The notes beneath the pieces were generated by a model. It was given only the letters and a program-made list of their open reading frames with translations. It searched no databases and was not told the origin of the DNA. From Erwinia sorbitola (GTDB lineage: Bacteria; Pseudomonadota; Gammaproteobacteria; Enterobacterales; Enterobacteriaceae), in NCBI RefSeq assembly GCF_009738185.1, contig NZ_CP046509.1, forward strand, positions 1 to 64,000: a stretch of DNA of 64,000 bases, written 5' to 3'. Shown here piece by piece: positions 26,092 through 36,185 of this stretch (positions are counted from its first letter, which is position 1; each line of letters starts with the position of its first letter). Position numbers and translations under genes: made by a program.

Positions 26092-26655
26092 CTACTTCTG
26101 GTTATCAGGGTGGCAAAAACAGGTGGTGGTATGTTCGCTGATCAGCCCGCAGGCCTGCATAAATGAGTAACAGGTGGTTGAACCAACAAATTTGAAACCG
26201 CGTTTTTTCAGCGCTTTTGACATGGCGTCGGAGACAGGGCTGGTCGCAGGAGCAGTACGATAGTCAGTAAAACGGCTGACCTGTGTCTGATTCTCCACAA
26301 AGTTCCAGATAAAGCTATTAAATGCTTCTCCGGCTGCTTCCATCGCCAGCAGCGCACGAGCATTGGCGATTATGGCGCTAATTTTGCCTCGGTGGCGGAT
26401 AATGCCACTCTCCTGCATCAGACGCTCAATATCGGCCTCATCCATCGCTGCTACCGCCCGGACATCAAAATGATGAAACAGACGGCGGTAATTTTCGCGC
26501 TTTTTCAGCACGGTCAGCCAGGATAATCCCGCTACCTGACCTTCAAGGCAGATCATTTCAAAGAGTGCCTGGGTGTCAGTGTGGGGAACGCCCCATTCAC
26601 TGTCGTGATAGGCGATATATAACGGATCTGCGGAAACCCAGCCACAACGTTGCAT
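26092..26655 (-). CDS. tag: DNA-3-methyladenine glycosylase I
   Basis: Constitutive base-excision repair enzyme that removes 3-methyladenine from DNA. 187 aa, exactly the E. coli Tag length. The N-terminal MQRCGWVSADPLYIAYHDSEWG holds Cys4 of the zinc snap; partner ligands are in the C-terminal SEHTTTCFCHP. The helix-hairpin-helix part is around SGIIRHRGKISAI. Stand-alone gene between selB and yiaD. Confidence 0.96.
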   Translation of the reverse strand: MQRCGWVSADPLYIAYHDSEWGVPHTDTQALFEMICLEGQVAGLSWLTVLKKRENYRRLFHHFDVRAVAAMDEADIERLMQESGIIRHRGKISAIIANARALLAMEAAGEAFNSFIWNFVENQTQVSRFTDYRTAPATSPVSDAMSKALKKRGFKFVGSTTCYSFMQACGLISEHTTTCFCHPDNQK

Positions 26656-26691
26656 TGCACTCTTCCCTTTACTGGTTATTTATCCAGCATA

Positions 26692-28530
26692 TTAACGGAA
26701 CATCTGACCGTCGCGCAACAGATGTTCGTTACCTTTACGGCGGGTAAAACCGCAGTTGTCGAAAAATTCGAGGATCTGCACAGCCAGCTTACGGCCAACG
26801 CCCAACCGGTCGCGGAAATCTCCGGCACTGGTTCCCTCTCCGTCGCCCGCCCGATCGCAGATGATTGCGGCAAAGCGGGCAAGCTGCTCATGGCTGTAGT
26901 AGCGGTCGTTTACAATCGCGGTGATGGCACCGCTCTGCGACGCTTTACGCAGCGTCTGGCGCATCAGCTCTTCGCTGCAACCTACTTTATTTGCCAGGTC
27001 GCGCACCCACCAGGCTTCAGCGGCAAAGAGCGGCGCTGCCTGCTGCCAGATGGCAGCCTCCCGATCATCAAAACTGATCTTAAAATCGGGCAGATGCAGC
27101 CAGCCGTGGTTGTTAATCAGCTTCTGCTGCTCGATTAACCGATCGATAATGGCCAGCACCAGTTCTGCCGGCTGAGTGGGGAATGCCATGCGGCGCAGAC
27201 GATCGCGGCCAATCCCTGGACGATCGCTATGCTGCTGGTGATAATTTTCCAGCGTGCTGAGTAATGCTGACTGCCAGTCGAGGGCTGTTTGCGGCAGCAG
27301 CAGGTAGCCTGCGGCCTGAATAAACTTTGCATCATTCAGCGTGGCGATCAGGGCGCTGCCGCTGCGCTGGAAAAACCAGTTAAGCTCCTCCATGTGCCAG
27401 GGATGCCGCTGCAACAGTAGCTCCAGCCTGTCAGCCGAATTTGTGGCCGCTTCCAGCTGGTGCAGCCAGTTAAGGAAGGCGGGCTGGCGTTTGCCCCTTT
27501 TAGGTGATGTCAGCAGCAGCACTTTGGCCCCGGCCAGCGTCTGACGGGCGCTGATATCCCGCAGAATCAGCCGGTCATTACCCGCCAGCCACAGCGGGCT
27601 GTCGAGCAGCAGCTCGGCCAGACGGTCGTCCAGCAGAGAAATACGCCCGGTGATATGTCTGGCACCGTGATGAATATGCAGCGGCTGGCCCTGATGCAGC
27701 GGCTGGTGTGATTGCAGACTGACAATAACCCGCTCATAGGGCTGTTCCGGGGCGGCAGTCAGCAGCCAGTCGCCGCGGCTGACCCCTTCTTTTTCAACAC
27801 CACCGCTAAGATTCAGTGCAATGCGCTGCCCGGCGCGGGCAAATTCCGTCGGCTGGTTCTGCGCATGAAGGTTGCGCACCCGCACCGGTTTGTTCATGCC
27901 GGTCAGCCACAGCGAGTCTCCGATGCGCACCTCACCGGACAGTGCGGTGCCGGTGACGACGACCCCGGCGCCTTTAACGCTAAACACCCGATCAATCGCC
28001 AGGCGGAACAGCTGCTCCTGCTGATGCTGGCGTGCGGAGAGCTGACGCAGATGATCGCTCAGTTCAGCAATGCCGGTTCCGGTGAGGGTGCTGGTGGTAA
28101 ACAGCGCGATGTTTTCCCAGCCGAGCTGCCGGGCAAGCTGGCGAATCTGTTGCGCTACCGCGTCCTGTCGGGCGGGTTCCACGCCGTCACATTTAGTAAC
28201 TGCGACGGTCAGCGCGGGCTGCCCGCTCAGTTGCAGGATCGCCAGATGTTCCTGGGTTTGCGGCATCACGCCGTCATCGGCGGCGACAACCAGCAGGGCG
28301 TGATCGATACCGCCGATGCCGCACAGCATATTATTCAGGAATTTTTCATGGCCGGGGACATCGATAAAGCCGGTTATCTGACCATCGGCCTGCGGCCACC
28401 AGGCATAACCGAGATCGATACTCATCCCGCGTGATTTTTCTTCCGGCAGGCGGTCGGCATTCATGCCGGTTATCGCCTGAATCAGAGAGGTTTTGCCATG
28501 ATCAACATGGCCGGCTGTGGCAATAATCAT
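26692..28530 (-). CDS. selB: selenocysteine-specific elongation factor SelB
   Basis: GTPase that carries Sec-tRNA(Sec) to UGA codons by binding the SECIS hairpin. 612 aa (E. coli 614). G1 AGHVDHGKT, G3 DVPGHE and a TKCD-type G4 (AVTKCDG) mark the EF-Tu-like part; four winged helices at the C-terminus end with the RNA-binding WH4 (DFRDRLGVGRKLAVQILEFF and FTRRKGNEHLLRDG). Start codon overlaps the selA stop (ATGA). It is the last gene of the run starting with fdoG, whose UGA it decodes. Confidence 0.97.
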   Translation of the reverse strand: MIIATAGHVDHGKTSLIQAITGMNADRLPEEKSRGMSIDLGYAWWPQADGQITGFIDVPGHEKFLNNMLCGIGGIDHALLVVAADDGVMPQTQEHLAILQLSGQPALTVAVTKCDGVEPARQDAVAQQIRQLARQLGWENIALFTTSTLTGTGIAELSDHLRQLSARQHQQEQLFRLAIDRVFSVKGAGVVVTGTALSGEVRIGDSLWLTGMNKPVRVRNLHAQNQPTEFARAGQRIALNLSGGVEKEGVSRGDWLLTAAPEQPYERVIVSLQSHQPLHQGQPLHIHHGARHITGRISLLDDRLAELLLDSPLWLAGNDRLILRDISARQTLAGAKVLLLTSPKRGKRQPAFLNWLHQLEAATNSADRLELLLQRHPWHMEELNWFFQRSGSALIATLNDAKFIQAAGYLLLPQTALDWQSALLSTLENYHQQHSDRPGIGRDRLRRMAFPTQPAELVLAIIDRLIEQQKLINNHGWLHLPDFKISFDDREAAIWQQAAPLFAAEAWWVRDLANKVGCSEELMRQTLRKASQSGAITAIVNDRYYSHEQLARFAAIICDRAGDGEGTSAGDFRDRLGVGRKLAVQILEFFDNCGFTRRKGNEHLLRDGQMFR

Positions 28531-29906
28531 CCCGTAATCATCCTGATAAGTAGTGCTTCATCTTCCAGTGTTCGCAGATCGAGCCACAGGCTGCCATGGT
28601 GAATACGCCCGATAACCGGAACCTCACCCGTACGCAGCCGTGCTGCCAGCGCCAGCAGCGTACTGCCGCTGCCGTCGCATGGAGTCAGCGTGAGCGCCAC
28701 GGAGGGCAGCTGTTCTACCGGTAGTGAGCCGCTGCCAATTTGCGACAGGCAGTCGGCGCACTCCACGGAAAACTGCCCCTCAAGAGCGGTTTGCAGCAGC
28801 GGTGCCAGCCGCTCTGCCTGGCGGGCGATATCGGGCAGAGTACGCGTCAGCAGCCGCAGAGTGGGGAGCTGCTGCGCCAGTTTTTCTGGATGCAGATAGA
28901 GCTGTAATGTGGCTTCCAGCGCCGCCAGCGTCATTTTATCGACGCGTAATGCTCGCTTCAGCGGATGCTGTTGCAGGCGCTCAATCAGCGCTTTTTTACC
29001 GATGATTATCCCCGCCTGTGGCCCACCGAGCAGCTTGTCACCGGAGAAGCTGACAAGGCTGACGCCTGCGGCAATCAGCGCCTGCGGCATGGGTTCAGGA
29101 GGCAGGCCGTACAGGGAAAGGTCAATCAGCGATCCGCTACCGAGATCGCTTATCACCGGCAGATTCAGCTCGTTCCCCAACGCCACCAGCTCTTCCTCGC
29201 TGACCGCTTTGGTAAAGCCCTGTACCTGGTAGTTGCTGGTATGTACCTTCATCAGCAGCGCGGTCTCTGCCGTGACTGCCTGGCGATAATCTTTCAGGTG
29301 GGTGCGGTTAGTGGTGCCAACCTCGTGCAGCGTACAGCCTGCCTGGGTCATCACATCGGGAATGCGGAACGATCCGCCGATCTCTACCAGCTCACCCCGT
29401 GATACCACTACCGATTTATCCGGTGCCAGCGCCGCCAGCATTAGCAGCACGGCCGCTGCGTTATTATTAACAATGCAGGCATCTTCCGCGCCAGTCAGCT
29501 GGCACAGCAGGTCAGCCAGCGCCCGGTCACGGTGACCACGTCCGGCATCATCCAGCGCATACTCCAGCGTGACGGGTGAGCGCATCACGCGGCTCACCGC
29601 ACTGACGGCAGGCTCGGCCAGGAGCGCCCGGCCCAGATTGGTATGCAGCACGGTACCGCTGAGGTTCAGCACGGATTGCAGGCCGCTGACGCGGGTTTGT
29701 TCCAGCAGGCTGCTGGCGTGTTCCGCCCAGTTATGACTCCATTCGGGGAGCTGTTGATGTTGCTGGATATACTGGCGCGCCTGCTGTTGCAGCAGGCGCA
29801 GCAGGGTGACCAGCTGGCGATGGCCCCAGCGGTCACTCAGTGACTGAAAATCTGCCTGGCGCAACAGACTGTCAATGGCGGGAAGTTGGCTAAACAGTGT
29901 TTTCAT
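28527..29906 (-). CDS. selA: L-seryl-tRNA(Sec) selenium transferase SelA
   Basis: PLP-dependent decameric enzyme that converts Ser-tRNA(Sec) to Sec-tRNA(Sec) with selenophosphate. 459 aa (E. coli 463). The PLP lysine is in SFSGDKLLGGPQAGII; the N-terminal tRNA-binding part begins LFSQLPAIDSLLRQ. Eight bases separate it from yibF upstream and it overlaps selB, so it belongs to one polycistronic run. The substrate tRNA gene selC is at 63.4 kb; the selenophosphate synthetase gene selD is not in the window. Confidence 0.97.
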   Translation of the reverse strand: MKTLFSQLPAIDSLLRQADFQSLSDRWGHRQLVTLLRLLQQQARQYIQQHQQLPEWSHNWAEHASSLLEQTRVSGLQSVLNLSGTVLHTNLGRALLAEPAVSAVSRVMRSPVTLEYALDDAGRGHRDRALADLLCQLTGAEDACIVNNNAAAVLLMLAALAPDKSVVVSRGELVEIGGSFRIPDVMTQAGCTLHEVGTTNRTHLKDYRQAVTAETALLMKVHTSNYQVQGFTKAVSEEELVALGNELNLPVISDLGSGSLIDLSLYGLPPEPMPQALIAAGVSLVSFSGDKLLGGPQAGIIIGKKALIERLQQHPLKRALRVDKMTLAALEATLQLYLHPEKLAQQLPTLRLLTRTLPDIARQAERLAPLLQTALEGQFSVECADCLSQIGSGSLPVEQLPSVALTLTPCDGSGSTLLALAARLRTGEVPVIGRIHHGSLWLDLRTLEDEALLIRMITG

Positions 29907-29914
29907 TGGTTAAC

Positions 29915-30526
29915 TCAGGCTGCGGGCGGCTCTGTGCGGGCAAAGCTGTCGCGCTGGAACAGGGTTGTTGCCAACTGCACCAGAGCAGGCCGCTGAACGT
30001 TCCAGCCCGGCGCCACGCGGCGGAAATTCAGGTAGCCCAGGGTACAGGCGGTGGCGATGTCTGCCAGCGTCATCTGTTTGCCGTTCAGCCATTTCCCTTG
30101 CGCTGCCGCCGCTTCCAGCGCATCCAGTCCGCGCTGAATTTTATCGCGCTGACGCAGCATTTCACTGGCAGACTGCTGATCCGGATCTTTCTGTTGTTCA
30201 CGAACGATCAGCAGGGCGGCATCACAGACCCCGTCGGCCAGGGTTTCCAGCTGACGTACCTCAAGCTGCGCGCGTGGATCGACAGGCAGAAACGCCGGGT
30301 CGAGGTGCAGCAGTTCCAGGTATGCGGCGATGATCGACGAGTTGTACCAAACCGTCTCATCGTCACCAATCAGCGCCGGGACTTTCCCCAGCGGGGTATA
30401 GTCTTTGACATGGCTGCCTTCGTGCCAGGGGGATTCATTGACGAATTCGAAGGTCACTCCCTTTTCCAGCAGCATCACTGAAATTTTACGCACATACGGA
30501 CTGGTGTAATTGCCGATCAGCTTCAT
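29915..30526 (-). CDS. yibF: glutathione S-transferase family protein YibF
   Basis: 203-aa soluble GST-like protein. The thioredoxin-like N-domain begins MKLIGNYTSPYVRKISVMLLE (Ser9 as the probable glutathione-activating residue) with the cis-Pro loop GKVPALI and the ESSII-like NSSIIAAYLE; the helical C-domain has the N-capping box LTLADIA-type (MTLADIATACT). E. coli yibF is next to selA as well, so the pairing is conserved; a link to selenium-glutathione chemistry is often suspected but not proven. Three bases separate it from fdhE. Confidence 0.93.
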   Translation of the reverse strand: MKLIGNYTSPYVRKISVMLLEKGVTFEFVNESPWHEGSHVKDYTPLGKVPALIGDDETVWYNSSIIAAYLELLHLDPAFLPVDPRAQLEVRQLETLADGVCDAALLIVREQQKDPDQQSASEMLRQRDKIQRGLDALEAAAAQGKWLNGKQMTLADIATACTLGYLNFRRVAPGWNVQRPALVQLATTLFQRDSFARTEPPAA

Positions 30527-30529
30527 GGA

Positions 30530-31456
30530 CTACTCCCCGGGAAATAAAAATGGATTGAGACTGCTGCGGGCAAAGCCTTCTTGCTCCATACGTGCATCGA
30601 GGATCAGCGATGCCAGATCGTCTGCCACCGGCTCGACCGCCGGGTCTTTATCCTGGTAAAGCATCTTCAGATAGGTGCCACAGTCGCCGCAGCTTTCGGC
30701 TTTGATCGCCGGGTTCTCGCTGTCGAGCGACCAGTAATGGAGGTCGTGCGTCTGTTCACAATTGCTGCATTTGGCGCGCACCACATGCCACTCACTTTCA
30801 CACAGATTGCAGTGAAGGTAACGTAACCCTTCCCGACCGCCGCCCATGTGGATGATGCTGGTGACCGGAACGCTGGCGCAGACCGGGCAAAACTGACGCT
30901 GCTCACCCGCTTCGGCACGGGCTTTTCCTGGGATCAGCGCGGCCATCTGCGCCCAGTAAAGGGAGAGTGCCGCCCAGATAAACGGCGCTCTGTCGCTGCT
31001 GACGCGGGAAAACTCATTAGCAAACAGCGCGCTGGCCATGCCTTCAAGTTCCGCTGAGGAGGCTTTCTCCAGATTTTCCAGCACCGACAGCGCCTGGCCG
31101 GTCATCTCGGGCTTCAGTTCGGCGATCAGTGAATGCAGCAGGCGCTGCCAGTGTGCGTCACGCGGCAGCGTGTTGATATCCAGCGGCGGCTTACCCTGCT
31201 GCGCGCTCTCTTCCAGGCGCTTGCGCAAATCCATCTCTAGCGGGTGGTCGTAAAGAACGATCTCCTGAGCGGTGGCGATCACCGCGGCAAAGCGCAGATA
31301 GTCACCTAACGGATTTTTCTCCGCCAGCTGCCGCAAACGAGCGGCGCGGCGCGTGTAGAGCTGTTTCAATCTGGGGAAAAGTAACGGCGGAATGGTCTCC
31401 GCCGCCATAAGATCGCTTTTCTCCAGCCGCTCCTGCGGGATAATGCGAATGGTCAT
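30530..31456 (-). CDS. fdhE: formate dehydrogenase accessory protein FdhE
   Basis: Cytoplasmic rubredoxin-like chaperone that binds the immature catalytic subunit of FDH-N/FDH-O before Tat export. 308 aa. Four CxxC pairs build the zinc/iron ribbons: CPVC, CNLC, CSNC and CGDC, spread over about residues 185-255. The N-terminal helix region contains IPQERLEKSDLM. Its ATG overlaps the fdoI stop by one base (TGATG). E. coli has the same fdoGHI-fdhE order. Confidence 0.96.
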   Translation of the reverse strand: MTIRIIPQERLEKSDLMAAETIPPLLFPRLKQLYTRRAARLRQLAEKNPLGDYLRFAAVIATAQEIVLYDHPLEMDLRKRLEESAQQGKPPLDINTLPRDAHWQRLLHSLIAELKPEMTGQALSVLENLEKASSAELEGMASALFANEFSRVSSDRAPFIWAALSLYWAQMAALIPGKARAEAGEQRQFCPVCASVPVTSIIHMGGGREGLRYLHCNLCESEWHVVRAKCSNCEQTHDLHYWSLDSENPAIKAESCGDCGTYLKMLYQDKDPAVEPVADDLASLILDARMEQEGFARSSLNPFLFPGE

Positions 31457-32106
31457 CAGGGGCCTTTTTCCTGTTGTTTTTGCCGGTGTTGCTGCTCTTG
31501 CTCGCTACGATACCAGCGCGGATGGTGCTTTCTGGCCCAGGCTGCGGTAACCCAGCCTTCAACCATGGCCGTTATCGTGCCTTTTACCCACAGCGCGGCA
31601 TACACATGCATCATAATTATCGCAATCAGTAGCACCGCAGCGACAGAGTGCACCACCAGCGCTGCACGGATCAGCGGGATGCTGAAGGCGGGAGCAAAAT
31701 AAGGCCGCCAGATAACAATGCCGCTGGCAAGCAGCAGAATTAAGCTGGCGATAGCAGCCCAAAATACACACTTCTGTCCGAAATTATAGCGCCCGGTATC
31801 GCCGACTTCTTCGTTTTGCACAACTTTATGAATGTTTTTTGCCCAAATCAGGTCTTCTCTGTCGAACAGATTGTGCCGCCAGTAGCGTAAAAACATCCGC
31901 AGGAAGGCAATAAACATCACTACCCCGATAAAGGGGTGCAGAATACGTGCCAGCTGCGGCGTGCCGAAGATATTCATCAGCCAGTTAAACGACGGGAAGA
32001 AAAAACCCAGCCCGCTGACGGAGGCAAAGATAAAACAGAATGCCACCAGCCAGTGGTTGATGCGCTCAGGTGCGCTGTAACGCTGAATACGCTGACGTGG
32101 TTTCAT
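31456..32106 (-). CDS. fdoI: formate dehydrogenase-O cytochrome b556 subunit
   Basis: Inner-membrane gamma subunit, 216 aa, with four transmembrane helices that carry two b haems and pass electrons to quinone. Helix and haem-histidine regions are seen in ERINHWLVAFCF, LHPFIGVVMF and VHSVAAVLLIAIIMMHVY. The C-terminus is a charged Gln-rich tail (EQEQQHRQKQQEKG) a little longer than that of E. coli. Overlaps fdoH (ATGA). Confidence 0.95.
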   Translation of the reverse strand: MKPRQRIQRYSAPERINHWLVAFCFIFASVSGLGFFFPSFNWLMNIFGTPQLARILHPFIGVVMFIAFLRMFLRYWRHNLFDREDLIWAKNIHKVVQNEEVGDTGRYNFGQKCVFWAAIASLILLLASGIVIWRPYFAPAFSIPLIRAALVVHSVAAVLLIAIIMMHVYAALWVKGTITAMVEGWVTAAWARKHHPRWYRSEQEQQHRQKQQEKGP

Positions 32107-32990
32107 CGGTTTTCCTCCTCATCCTGCTCATCTTCATCGGCCCGGTTCGGCCCCACCCCGATATAGTGAAATGCCATTGAAGCAAAGCTGGCAGCAAAGC
32201 CCAGCGCTGCCAGGGGTTTCCAGATCCCTTTCCAGAACGTTACCGCCGGGCTGATGGCCGGATCCTGCGGTAGCCCGTGATAGAGCGCTGGCCGGTCAGC
32301 ATGATGCAGCACATACATAACGTGGGTACCGCCAACACCTGCCGGATCGTACAGACCGGCATTGGCGAAGCCCCGCGTATTCAGCTCGCTGACGCGTTCT
32401 GCCGCCAGCGTTTTCATCTCTTCTTTGCTGCCGAAATGAATTGCGCCGGTGGGGCAGGTTTTCACGCAGGCCGGCTCCTGGCCAACGTTCACGCGGTCAA
32501 CGCACAGCGTGCACTTATACGCCCGGTTATCCTGGGCGTTAATGCGCGGCACGTTGAACGGGCAGCCCGCGATACAGTAGCCGCAGCCAATGCACTGCTC
32601 GGACTGGAAGTCGACGATGCCGTTGGCATACTGAATAATCGCACCCTCTGACGGGCAGGATTTCAGGCAGCCAGGGTCGGCACAGTGCATACAGCCGTCC
32701 TTGCGGATCAGCCACTCCAGCCTGCCGTTCTCCTCCACTTCAGAAAAGCGCATTACCGTCCAGGATTTGGCGCTCAGATCGGCGGGGTTGTCATACACCC
32801 CGACATTACTTCCCACTTCGTCACGCAGGTCGTTCCACTCCGAGCAGGCTACCTGACAGGCTTTGCAGCCAATGCAGGTGGTGACATCAATCAGCTTTGC
32901 CACCTCCAGCTGATGGTCACGGGCCTGTGGTGGAGGCGTCAGGCCGCTGGTGGCCGAGCGGCGAATGATGTCCTGTGATTGATAAGCCAT
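32103..32990 (-). CDS. fdoH: formate dehydrogenase-O iron-sulfur subunit
   Basis: Beta subunit, 295 aa, with four [4Fe-4S] clusters linking FdoG to the cytochrome. Cluster motifs in order: CIGCKACQVACSEW, CMHCADPGCLKSCP, CIGCGYCIAGCPF and CTLCVDRVNVGQEPACVKTCP. A C-terminal transmembrane helix (PLAALGFAASFASMAFHYIG) anchors it to the periplasmic face. Three bases after fdoG. The very C-terminus is acidic (DEDEQDEEENR). Confidence 0.96.
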   Translation of the reverse strand: MAYQSQDIIRRSATSGLTPPPQARDHQLEVAKLIDVTTCIGCKACQVACSEWNDLRDEVGSNVGVYDNPADLSAKSWTVMRFSEVEENGRLEWLIRKDGCMHCADPGCLKSCPSEGAIIQYANGIVDFQSEQCIGCGYCIAGCPFNVPRINAQDNRAYKCTLCVDRVNVGQEPACVKTCPTGAIHFGSKEEMKTLAAERVSELNTRGFANAGLYDPAGVGGTHVMYVLHHADRPALYHGLPQDPAISPAVTFWKGIWKPLAALGFAASFASMAFHYIGVGPNRADEDEQDEEENR

Positions 32991-32993
32991 CGG

Positions 32994-35900
32994 TTATACC
33001 TTCTCCACGTTAACCAGGAACGCCTTAAACTCCGGCGTTTGCGTGTTGGCATCGCCAACAAACGGCGTCAGGGTGTTGGCGAGGAAGCCTTTCTTCGCCG
33101 CGCCCAAAAAGCCCCAGTGAATCGGAATGCCGATGGTATCGACCTCTTTGCCATCCACTGCCAGAGTCCGCAGTCGTTTAGTCACCACCGCTTTGGCTTT
33201 GATGTAGCCGCGCTGTGAACTGACTTTGACCGTGTCTCCGTGGCTGATGCCGAGTTTGCCCGCCAGCGTTTCGCCTATTTCGACAAACTGCTCCGGCTGC
33301 GCGATAGCATTAAGCCGTGCGTGCTTGGTCCAGTAGTGGAAATGCTCGGTGAGGCGGTAGGTGGTTCCGACATACGGGAACTGCTCTGCCTTGCCCATGG
33401 AGGCGAGATCGCCGGGGAACACGCGCGCCGCCGGATTGGATACCACCGCAGGATGCAGCGGGTTAGTGCCAAGCGGGGTTTCAAACGGCTCATAGTGTTC
33501 CGGGAACGGCCCTTCCGCCAGCTTGTCGAGCGCAAACAGCCGCCCCATGCCTTCCGGCTGCATGATAAACGGCCCGGCATCGCTGCCCGGCGGTGCAGTA
33601 CTGTAGTCGGCAATATCCTGTCCGGCCCATTTCGCACCGTCCCAGTGCAGCAGCTGGCGTTTTGGATCCCACGGTTTACCCTGCGGATCGGCAGAAGCGC
33701 GGTTATAGAGGATGCGGCGGTTAAGCGGCCATGCCCAGCTCCAGCCTGGGGTATTGCCTAACCCGGCGGGATCGCTGTTATCGCGCTTCGCCATCTGGTT
33801 GCCTTCCTGCGTCCAGCTTCCGGCGAAGATCCAGCAGCCGCTGGCAGTGCTGCCGTCGCTGCGCAGCTGGGCGAAGCTGCTGAACTGCTCCCCTTTTTTC
33901 ACCACCACATGGCCGCTGTCATCCAGCAGATCCTTCAGCGCCCGGCCGTTACTCTCTCTGGCCACCTCTTCGGAGGTTGGAGAGTCAGGAGTCTGGTAGT
34001 CCCAGCTCATATTCAGAACGGCTTCCGGCAGCGCTCCGCCTTCCTGCGCATACAGCTGGCGCAGGCGGCGATAAATCCCGGCGAGGATTTCGCCATCATT
34101 GCGCGATTCACCCGGGCCATCTGCCCCTTTCCAGTGCCACTGTAGCCAGCGGGCGGAGTTGACGATTGACCCGTTTTCCTCGGCAAAGCAGGTGGACGGC
34201 AGGCGGAACACTTCCGTTGCGATCTGAGATGGTTCGGTGCGATTAAATTCGCCATGATTTTCCCAGAAGCTGGCGGTTTCGGTGGTGAGCGGATCGATAA
34301 CCACCAGGAATTTCAGCTTCGCCAGCGACTCTGCCACCTTCTGCTTGTGCGGGAATGAAGCCAGCGGATTAAAGCCCTGGCAGAGATAGCCGTTGACCTC
34401 GCCGCGATGCATCATGTCGAAATACTGCAACACGTCGTAGCCTTTATCCCACTTCGGCAGCCAGTCGAATCCCCAGCTGTTTTCCGCCTGTGCATGCTCG
34501 CCGTAGAAGGCTTTCATCAGGCTGATAAAGAACTTTGGATAGTTACTCCAGTAGTTCACCTGACCTGGCAGCAGTGCTTTCGGCGTGTTTGCGCTCAGGT
34601 AGCTGTTGAGATCGGTCTGATGCTCTGAGGGCAGCGTCATATAGCCCGGCAGGCTTTGCGAAAGCAGACCGAGATCGGTCAGCCCCTGGATATTGGAGTG
34701 GCCGCGCAGCGCATTGATACCGCCACCCGCCATACCCATATTGCCCAGCAGCAGCTGGATCATCGCCATGGTGCGGATGTTCTGTGCGCCGATCGAGTGC
34801 TGCGTCCAGCCAAGTGCATAGAGGAACGAAGCCGTGCGATCCGGAGCGCTGGTGGCCGCCAGCAGTTCACAAACGTGCAGGAAGTCCGCCCGCGGCGTGC
34901 CGCAGATACGTTCAACTATTTCAGGCGTGTAGCGACTGACATGGGTTTTCAGCAGGTTCCACACACAGCGTGGATGCGTCAGCGTGGTGTCACGCTGTGC
35001 AAAACCCTGCTCATCCAGCGCATAGTGCCAGCTGGTTTTGTCATAGCTTCGGGTTGCCGCATCGTAGCCGCTAAACAGGCCGTCATCGAAGCTAAAGTCA
35101 TCGCGCACAATGAGGCTGGCGTTAGTATAAGCCGCCACATACTCATGCTGGATGGTGTCATTTTCGATCAGATAGCGCAGCACGCCCGACAGGAATGTAA
35201 TGTCGGTGCCGGATCGAATAGGCGTGTAGAAATCAGCCACCGATGCCGTACGCGTAAAGCGCGGATCGATAACGATCAGTTTCGCATTGTTATGGATTTT
35301 GGCTTCCATCGCCCAGCGGAATCCTACCGGATGCGCTTCAGCGGCGTTGCCACCCATCACAATAATCAGATTGGCATTGCGGATGTCGACCCAGTGGTTG
35401 GTCATCGCACCGCGACCGAACGTTGGAGCAAGACTTGCTACCGTAGGTCCGTGTCAAACGCGCGCCTGGTTGTCGACGGCAAGCATGCCGAGGGAACGGG
35501 TCATCTTCTGGGTGAGATAGCCGGTTTCATTGCTGGCAGCGGAGGCACACAGCATTCCGGTACTGAGCCAGCGGTTGACGGTGACACCATCTTTATTCTG
35601 CGCGATAAAATTGGCGTCACGATCGTCTTTCATCAGCCTGGCAATGCGGGTAAAAGCATCATCCCAGCTGATACGCTGCCATTTATCAGAACCGGCAGCG
35701 CGGTATTCTGGATATTTCAGGCGGTTTTCACTTTGAATAAAGTCGAGCAGTCCAGCCCCTTTCGGGCACAGGGCACCGCGGCTCACCGGGTGATCGGGGT
35801 CGCCTTCAATGTGGAATATCTGCTCTTTAACATTTTTTGCACCGTCGCCGAGGCTGTACATCAGCAGGCCGCAGCCCACCGAGCAGTAGGTGCAGGTGTT

Positions 35901-36041
35901 GCGTGTTTCACGGGCGCGCAACAGTTTGTACTGGCGGCTTTCTGCCAGCGCAGCGGTAGGCACAAAGCCCAGAGCGGCAGCGGTGGTTCCCGCCATTCCT
36001 GCCGCACAGATTTTAAAAAATCGTCTTCTGCTGACTTTCAT
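32994..36041 (-). CDS. fdoG: formate dehydrogenase-O catalytic subunit, selenoprotein
   Basis: Tat-exported molybdenum (bis-MGD) selenoprotein that oxidises periplasmic formate. 1015 residues when the in-frame TGA at 35454-35456 is read as selenocysteine, residue 196, the same position as in E. coli FdoG; both sides of the codon match (NQARV-U-HGPTVAS). Tat motif SRRRFF at residues 4-9; [4Fe-4S] ligands in NTCTYCSVGCG; C-terminus FLVNVEKV. A SECIS hairpin follows the TGA at the right spacing. Start ATG 36041, although the frame is open to 36152. Automated callers will split it into two ORFs. First gene of a run that continues through fdoHI, fdhE, yibF, selA and selB. Confidence 0.97.
35425..35456 (-). 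promoter_or_regulatory. UGA-Sec codon and SECIS hairpin of fdoG
   Basis: On the minus strand: TGA (35456-35454), 11 nt, then a hairpin at 35442-35425 made of GG, a bulged U, AGCAA, loop GUC, UUGCU and CC. The bulged U, the GU-containing apical loop and the 11-nt spacing match the E. coli fdhF bSECIS that SelB WH4 recognises. Confidence 0.93.
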
Positions 36042-36185
36042 AACGTCATTCCTGATTCGACACGGGTCAATTTTTTTGCGCAGCAAAGGTGAGAGGTTCA
36101 CAATGAGCACAGGCGCCTTTTTAAACGCGCACGAGTTTAAATAATACCACAAAAAAAATAGGGTTGATGGGGCAGGCTAAATTCA

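Noticed and set aside
35454..35456. In-frame TGA splitting fdoG into two ORFs, as if a nonsense mutation
   Set aside because: Codon position 196, flanking residues and a SECIS hairpin 11 nt downstream match the selenocysteine codon of E. coli fdoG; selA, selB and selC are all present.
34656..36092. Open frame of 478 codons on the plus strand opposite fdoG
   Set aside because: It lies wholly antisense to the conserved fdoG coding sequence and has no ribosome-binding site or family resemblance; open antisense frames are common in GC-rich genes.
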